Assembly (NCBI GenBank): GCA_022704925.1
Contig: JAKJFK010000061.1
Location: 1 to 8,985, forward strand
DNA from: a candidate division TA06 bacterium
GTDB lineage: Bacteria; Ratteibacteria; UBA8468; MWAK01
Reading direction: 5' to 3'
Length of the DNA stretch: 8,985 nt
Position 1 is the stretch's first letter. Every line of letters begins with the position of its first letter. Shown here piece by piece: positions 6,253 through 8,985 of this stretch. Position numbers and translations under genes: made by a program. The notes beneath the pieces are model-generated. The model was not told the origin of the DNA, ran no database searches, and was given only the letters and a program-made list of their open reading frames with translations.

Positions 6253-7584
6253 TCAAGACCGCAGGAGGCCCCGGACGCCCTCCACGATCCGGGCCGCCGC
6301 TTCCCGGTCGGCCGCCTCGGCCAGGATCCGCACGATCGGTTCGGTGTTGGAAACGCGGATGTGGCACCACCAGCCCGGACCGCTGTAACGAAGCCCATCC
6401 CGGGTGTCGGGCTGGATACCGTTGAACAGCGCGTCCAATTTTAACCGGTCTGGTTCCGGTGGGCGGCCGCCGACAATCTCGACCCGTTCCTTGAGCAGGC
6501 AAAAACGGTCCAGCCGGGCGGCCAGTCTGGAAACCGGTTCATTCCGACGGGCCAGCAGTTCGAGCAGGAGCGCCGCCGCCACCAGGCCGTCCCGGCCGGG
6601 ATGGCAGGCCGGCAGGATCACCCCGCCGTTGCCTTCCCCGCCGATCACGGCGTCAAGCTCCAGCATCCTCCTGGCCACAAAAAACTCGCCCACCGGGGTC
6701 CGTTCAAAGGGAACCGCGAAACGGGCGGCGATTTCTTCGACCATCTGGCTGGTCGAAAGGTTGGTCACTACGCCCCCGGGCTTCTTTTCGAGTACCGCCT
6801 CGACACAGAAGGCCAGGGTCAACTCCTCTGAGAGAGGAATCCCGGATTCGGAGATCAGGGCCAGACGATCCCCGTCCGGGTCCAGGGCCAGCCCGAGATC
6901 GGCCTCCCGGCGGCGCACCTCTTCCGCCAGCTGCCCGAGGTGTTCCGGCCTGGGTTCGGGAGGGTGTGTGAACAATCCGGTCGGCTCCCCGTTCAGTAGA
7001 AAAAATTCGGCTCCCAGCCTCTCCAGCAGGCGGGCGGCCGGATAACCGGCCGCACCGTTGACGGCGTCCACAACCACCTTCAATCTTCTCTTTTTCAGAA
7101 GGCGGAGGTCCACCTGTTCAACCACGGCGTCAAGGTAATCGTTCAGGATATCGGCCGGAACGGACTCGTCCCCGCTTCCCCGGCCGGCTGGATCGGTGGT
7201 TCGATCCGGGGCATAAACCGAACGCAGGGACTCCGGCCCCAGGTAAAGCCCCCGGTCATCCAGGAACTTCAGGCCGTTCCACTCGGCCGGATTATGGCTG
7301 GCGGTGATCACCACCGCGCCCCGGGCTTTCAGAACCGGCACGGCAAAACCCACCGCCGGAGTCGGCACCAGCCCGAGATCAACCACCTGGTGGCCGGTTA
7401 AGAGTAACCCCGCGGCCACGGACTGCCGGGCCGTTTTTCCGGAAGGCCGGCTGTCGCGGCCGATCAAAACCGGTCCCTTCGGAAGGAAATTTCCGAAGGC
7501 GGCCGCCAGTTTAAAACAGGCCTCGGCGGTAAAATCTTCGCCCACCCGGCCGCGGGCCCCGGAAACGCTCTGGATCATGCCCAT
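6253..7584 (-). CDS. Alpha-D-phosphohexomutase (phosphoglucosamine/phosphomannomutase type)
   Basis: Enzymes of this family move a phosphate between C6 and C1 of a hexose phosphate through a phosphoserine, feeding UDP-GlcNAc, GDP-mannose or glucose-1-phosphate pathways. All four loops are visible in this 443-residue cytoplasmic protein: the catalytic TASHNP with Ser96, the magnesium loop DPDGDR (235-240), the sugar-binding loop GGEGNGG (315-321) and the phosphate-binding RVSNTEP (410-416). GEGNGG differs from GEQSGH of classical bacterial GlmM and recalls the loop of archaeal-type phosphoglucosamine mutases, so substrate choice is uncertain; GlmM, ManB and Pgm are all open. The N-terminal loop SVSGARGRVGEDFT has Ala where SGIRG is usual. 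ATG 7584 has GGAGG 10 nt upstream; a second ATG lies two codons later. It is divergent from the glycosyltransferase, which fits a role in surface-sugar supply (inference). Confidence 0.9.
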   Translation of the reverse strand: MGMIQSVSGARGRVGEDFTAEACFKLAAAFGNFLPKGPVLIGRDSRPSGKTARQSVAAGLLLTGHQVVDLGLVPTPAVGFAVPVLKARGAVVITASHNPAEWNGLKFLDDRGLYLGPESLRSVYAPDRTTDPAGRGSGDESVPADILNDYLDAVVEQVDLRLLKKRRLKVVVDAVNGAAGYPAARLLERLGAEFFLLNGEPTGLFTHPPEPRPEHLGQLAEEVRRREADLGLALDPDGDRLALISESGIPLSEELTLAFCVEAVLEKKPGGVVTNLSTSQMVEEIAARFAVPFERTPVGEFFVARRMLELDAVIGGEGNGGVILPACHPGRDGLVAAALLLELLARRNEPVSRLAARLDRFCLLKERVEIVGGRPPEPDRLKLDALFNGIQPDTRDGLRYSGPGWWCHIRVSNTEPIVRILAEAADREAAARIVEGVRGLLRS

Positions 7585-7662
7585 CCCGGGTTTGCCTCCG
7601 ACGGCCGCGCCCCAAGAGAACCTTGCGGGTTTGGTGAATTTTCGCGTTTTGATTCCGTTCGT

Positions 7663-7691
7663 TTCATGTCGGCTTCCTTTTATATTATAAT
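7663..7691 (+). promoter_or_regulatory. Putative sigma70-type promoter for the glycosyltransferase
   Basis: TTCATG (7663-7668) lies 17 bp before a perfect TATAAT (7686-7691), about 50 nt upstream of the ATG at 7743. The -10 lies within the palindrome ATTATAAT (7684-7691), which also gives TATAAT on the minus strand; a leftward promoter for the mutase could use it, but no matching -35 is seen on that side. The rest of the 158-bp divergent gap shows nothing else I can name. Confidence 0.5.
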
Positions 7692-7742
7692 AACATAATC
7701 AAAATCGGAAGGGTCGGAATCGTTTCTTGGGAAACCGGGGCT

Positions 7743-8813
7743 ATGCGCATCAACATTCTGGCCACGCTCGGCCGGCGGCCGGGCGGGGCACACCGCAACT
7801 TTCTGGAGTATGCCGACCGTCTCACCGGACGGGGCCACCGGGTTACCGTCATCAAGGCGATCAATCGCGCCGGCACCCGGCCGGCCGGATTCGCGGCCCG
7901 CGGGCGCGAGTGGATTTTTCTGCACACCGGCGCGCCCCGGCGGCCGTACCGGGTTGCCTGGCTTAAGTGTTCCGCCGAAATTGTGGCCGTGCCGTCCTAC
8001 CGGGAAGAATATCTGCCGGCGGCCGACGCCACCCTGTTCAGCTCAACCCGGCTGATCGAAACCGTGGCCGGCTTCTCCGAGCGCAACGGAGCGAAACTGA
8101 TGAGGGTGGCCGATATTTTCTTCGCCCGGCAGCCGCCGGAGGTACCGGCTGAAATCCAGCTGGTCGCCACCTCGTCGCTGGTCAGGAATCTGCTGCTCAA
8201 GCGCTTCCCGGAGCGAAAAATCCCCCTGCTGCTCAACGGGGTCAATCTGGAACTCTTCCGGAACCCGGACCGGCGTTTCCGTCCGGCCCGCCGGATCGGC
8301 TTTCTCTTCTATCAAAAACGCCCGGCCCACAAGGGCCTTGATGACGCGGTGGCCGCCCTCGAAAAGCTGCGTTCCGAATTCCCCGGCCTGGAATTCGCCT
8401 GCGCCGGTTTCCGGCGCGAAAGCTGGCTGCCCGGCTGGATAGAATTCTTCGCCGGCCAGGACCAGGCGGCCCTGGCCCGCTTCTATTCCGACCTGGACAT
8501 CTTCATCTTCCCCAGCCGGGCCGACGCCTCACCTAATCCGCCCCTGGAGGCGATGGCCTGTCAGTGCGCGGTGGTCTCCACCGAGACCGGCGGCCACGGT
8601 GATTTCCTGCTTTCCGGGATCACCGCCCTGACGGTACCGCCCGGACGTCCGGAAGCGCTGGCGGCGGCCGCCCGCCGGCTGATTCTCGAACCGGAACTCC
8701 TGCATGAGCTGGCCACGGCCGGATATCGAAAGGCACGGGAACTCTCGGTGGAGAATCAGGCGGTCCGCCTGGAAGAGATCCTGACAGCGGCGGTCGAAGG
8801 ACGTCCTTCTTAA
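7743..8813 (+). CDS. GT4-type glycosyltransferase (GT-B fold)
   Basis: This probably transfers a sugar from a nucleotide-sugar donor to a cell-surface glycan or lipid carrier at the cytoplasmic side of the inner membrane; donor and acceptor are unknown. The 356-residue protein begins RINILATLGRRPGGAHRNF, the Rossmann start of domain 1 with the GG acceptor-side loop, then GHRVTVI. Domain 2 begins near NGVNLELF (165-172) and has the HKG box (196-198), FYSDLDIFIFPS (247-258) and PNPPLEAMACQCAVVSTETGG, the donor-binding region of GT4. The usual E-x7-E is present as D261-x7-E269. No signal peptide or membrane span is visible. The ribosome binding site is weak (GGGG or GGGA before ATG 7743). Its stop codon overlaps that of the convergent CBS gene. 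It could be assigned to capsule, LPS or exopolysaccharide synthesis, but no neighbour decides this. Confidence 0.87.
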   Translation: MRINILATLGRRPGGAHRNFLEYADRLTGRGHRVTVIKAINRAGTRPAGFAARGREWIFLHTGAPRRPYRVAWLKCSAEIVAVPSYREEYLPAADATLFSSTRLIETVAGFSERNGAKLMRVADIFFARQPPEVPAEIQLVATSSLVRNLLLKRFPERKIPLLLNGVNLELFRNPDRRFRPARRIGFLFYQKRPAHKGLDDAVAALEKLRSEFPGLEFACAGFRRESWLPGWIEFFAGQDQAALARFYSDLDIFIFPSRADASPNPPLEAMACQCAVVSTETGGHGDFLLSGITALTVPPGRPEALAAAARRLILEPELLHELATAGYRKARELSVENQAVRLEEILTAAVEGRPS

Positions 8814-8985
8814 CCGGAACGGTTGCGAAAAGCCCGCCCGCCCTCGATCGTCAACTCCGGCAAAAGGTCCTTGAGCAGAAGCAGCCCCAAGTAGTAGTCC
8901 CCCGTTTCGGAAGCTTCAAGGACGGGCAGGGCTGGACAGACATTTTCCCGGAAACGGTCGAAGACCCGGTCGAGCGGCTCGTCCC
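8810..8985 (-). CDS. C-terminal end of a CBS-domain protein (5' part outside window)
   Basis: An open minus-strand frame enters from the right edge and ends at TAA 8812-8810, giving 57 residues. DEPLDRVFDRFRENVCPALPVLE, then GDYYLGLLLLKDLLPEL, has the pattern of the second half of a CBS domain: helix, PALPV strand, a turn, then a YLGLLLLKDLL strand-helix. CBS pairs bind adenine nucleotides and regulate transporters and enzymes. They often close ClC-type chloride channels, magnesium transporters or CBS-only proteins, and the upstream part needed to choose is missing. A short polar tail (EGGRAFRNRSG) follows. The stop overlaps that of the glycosyltransferase by 4 bp (TTAA, read as TAA on both strands), and no terminator lies between the two genes. 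Confidence 0.65.
   Translation of the reverse strand, partial: DEPLDRVFDRFRENVCPALPVLEASETGDYYLGLLLLKDLLPELTIEGGRAFRNRSG

Noticed and set aside
6045-6398. A 117-codon minus-strand frame covering the mutase end and the small-ORF region
   Set aside because: It overlaps the well-supported C-terminus of the mutase out of phase and ignores the GGAGG-ATG at 6193, which opens the lipoprotein-like frame.
7722-7735. GTTTC-TTGG-GAAAC hairpin before the glycosyltransferase start
   Set aside because: It is only 5 bp and AT-rich, with no T-run; too weak to call a regulator without conservation.

Overview
The window is about 9 kb of GC-rich bacterial DNA, densely packed with genes. Most of it reads as a leftward (minus-strand) run of housekeeping and envelope genes; one rightward gene sits near the right edge. 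A Sec-exported TPR protein and a short outer-membrane beta-barrel protein ending in Phe indicate a Gram-negative (diderm) organism. The gene order matches no familiar model genome, so an uncultivated or sparsely sampled lineage is plausible, but I cannot name a phylum from sequence alone.

Layout, in order of minus-strand transcription from about 7.6 kb down to 1: (1) an alpha-D-phosphohexomutase (phosphoglucosamine/phosphomannomutase type, 6253-7584); (2) a 38-residue small ORF with a lipoprotein-like N-terminus and a strong Shine-Dalgarno (6077-6193); (3) a cold-shock-domain protein (5799-6005), followed by a strong intrinsic terminator (5728-5760); (4) a large periplasmic TPR protein (3881-5704), starting only about 25 nt past that terminator; (5) a short outer-membrane barrel protein whose C-terminus resembles the end of TonB-dependent receptors (2979-3848); (6) a consensus -10 box, then lepA, lepB and grpE, closely packed (2891 down to 1), with grpE cut by the left edge. 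To the right, a GT4-type glycosyltransferase is read rightward (7743-8813) from a 158-bp divergent intergenic region with a TATAAT box. It converges, with overlapping stop codons, on the C-terminal end of a CBS-domain protein entering from the right edge (8810-8985, minus strand).

How the genes may work together: the mutase and the glycosyltransferase fit cell-surface sugar metabolism. The TPR and barrel proteins look like a two-gene envelope module (periplasmic scaffold plus outer-membrane partner) of unknown job. The lepA-lepB-grpE block links translation, signal-peptide removal and chaperone function. There is no gene-free stretch over 300 bases. I saw no tRNA, rRNA, CRISPR array, insertion sequence or prophage signature. 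The least conventional parts are the TPR/barrel pair, the small ORF, and the placement of a terminator directly in front of the TPR gene. I found no clear sign of a wholly new defence or mobile system.
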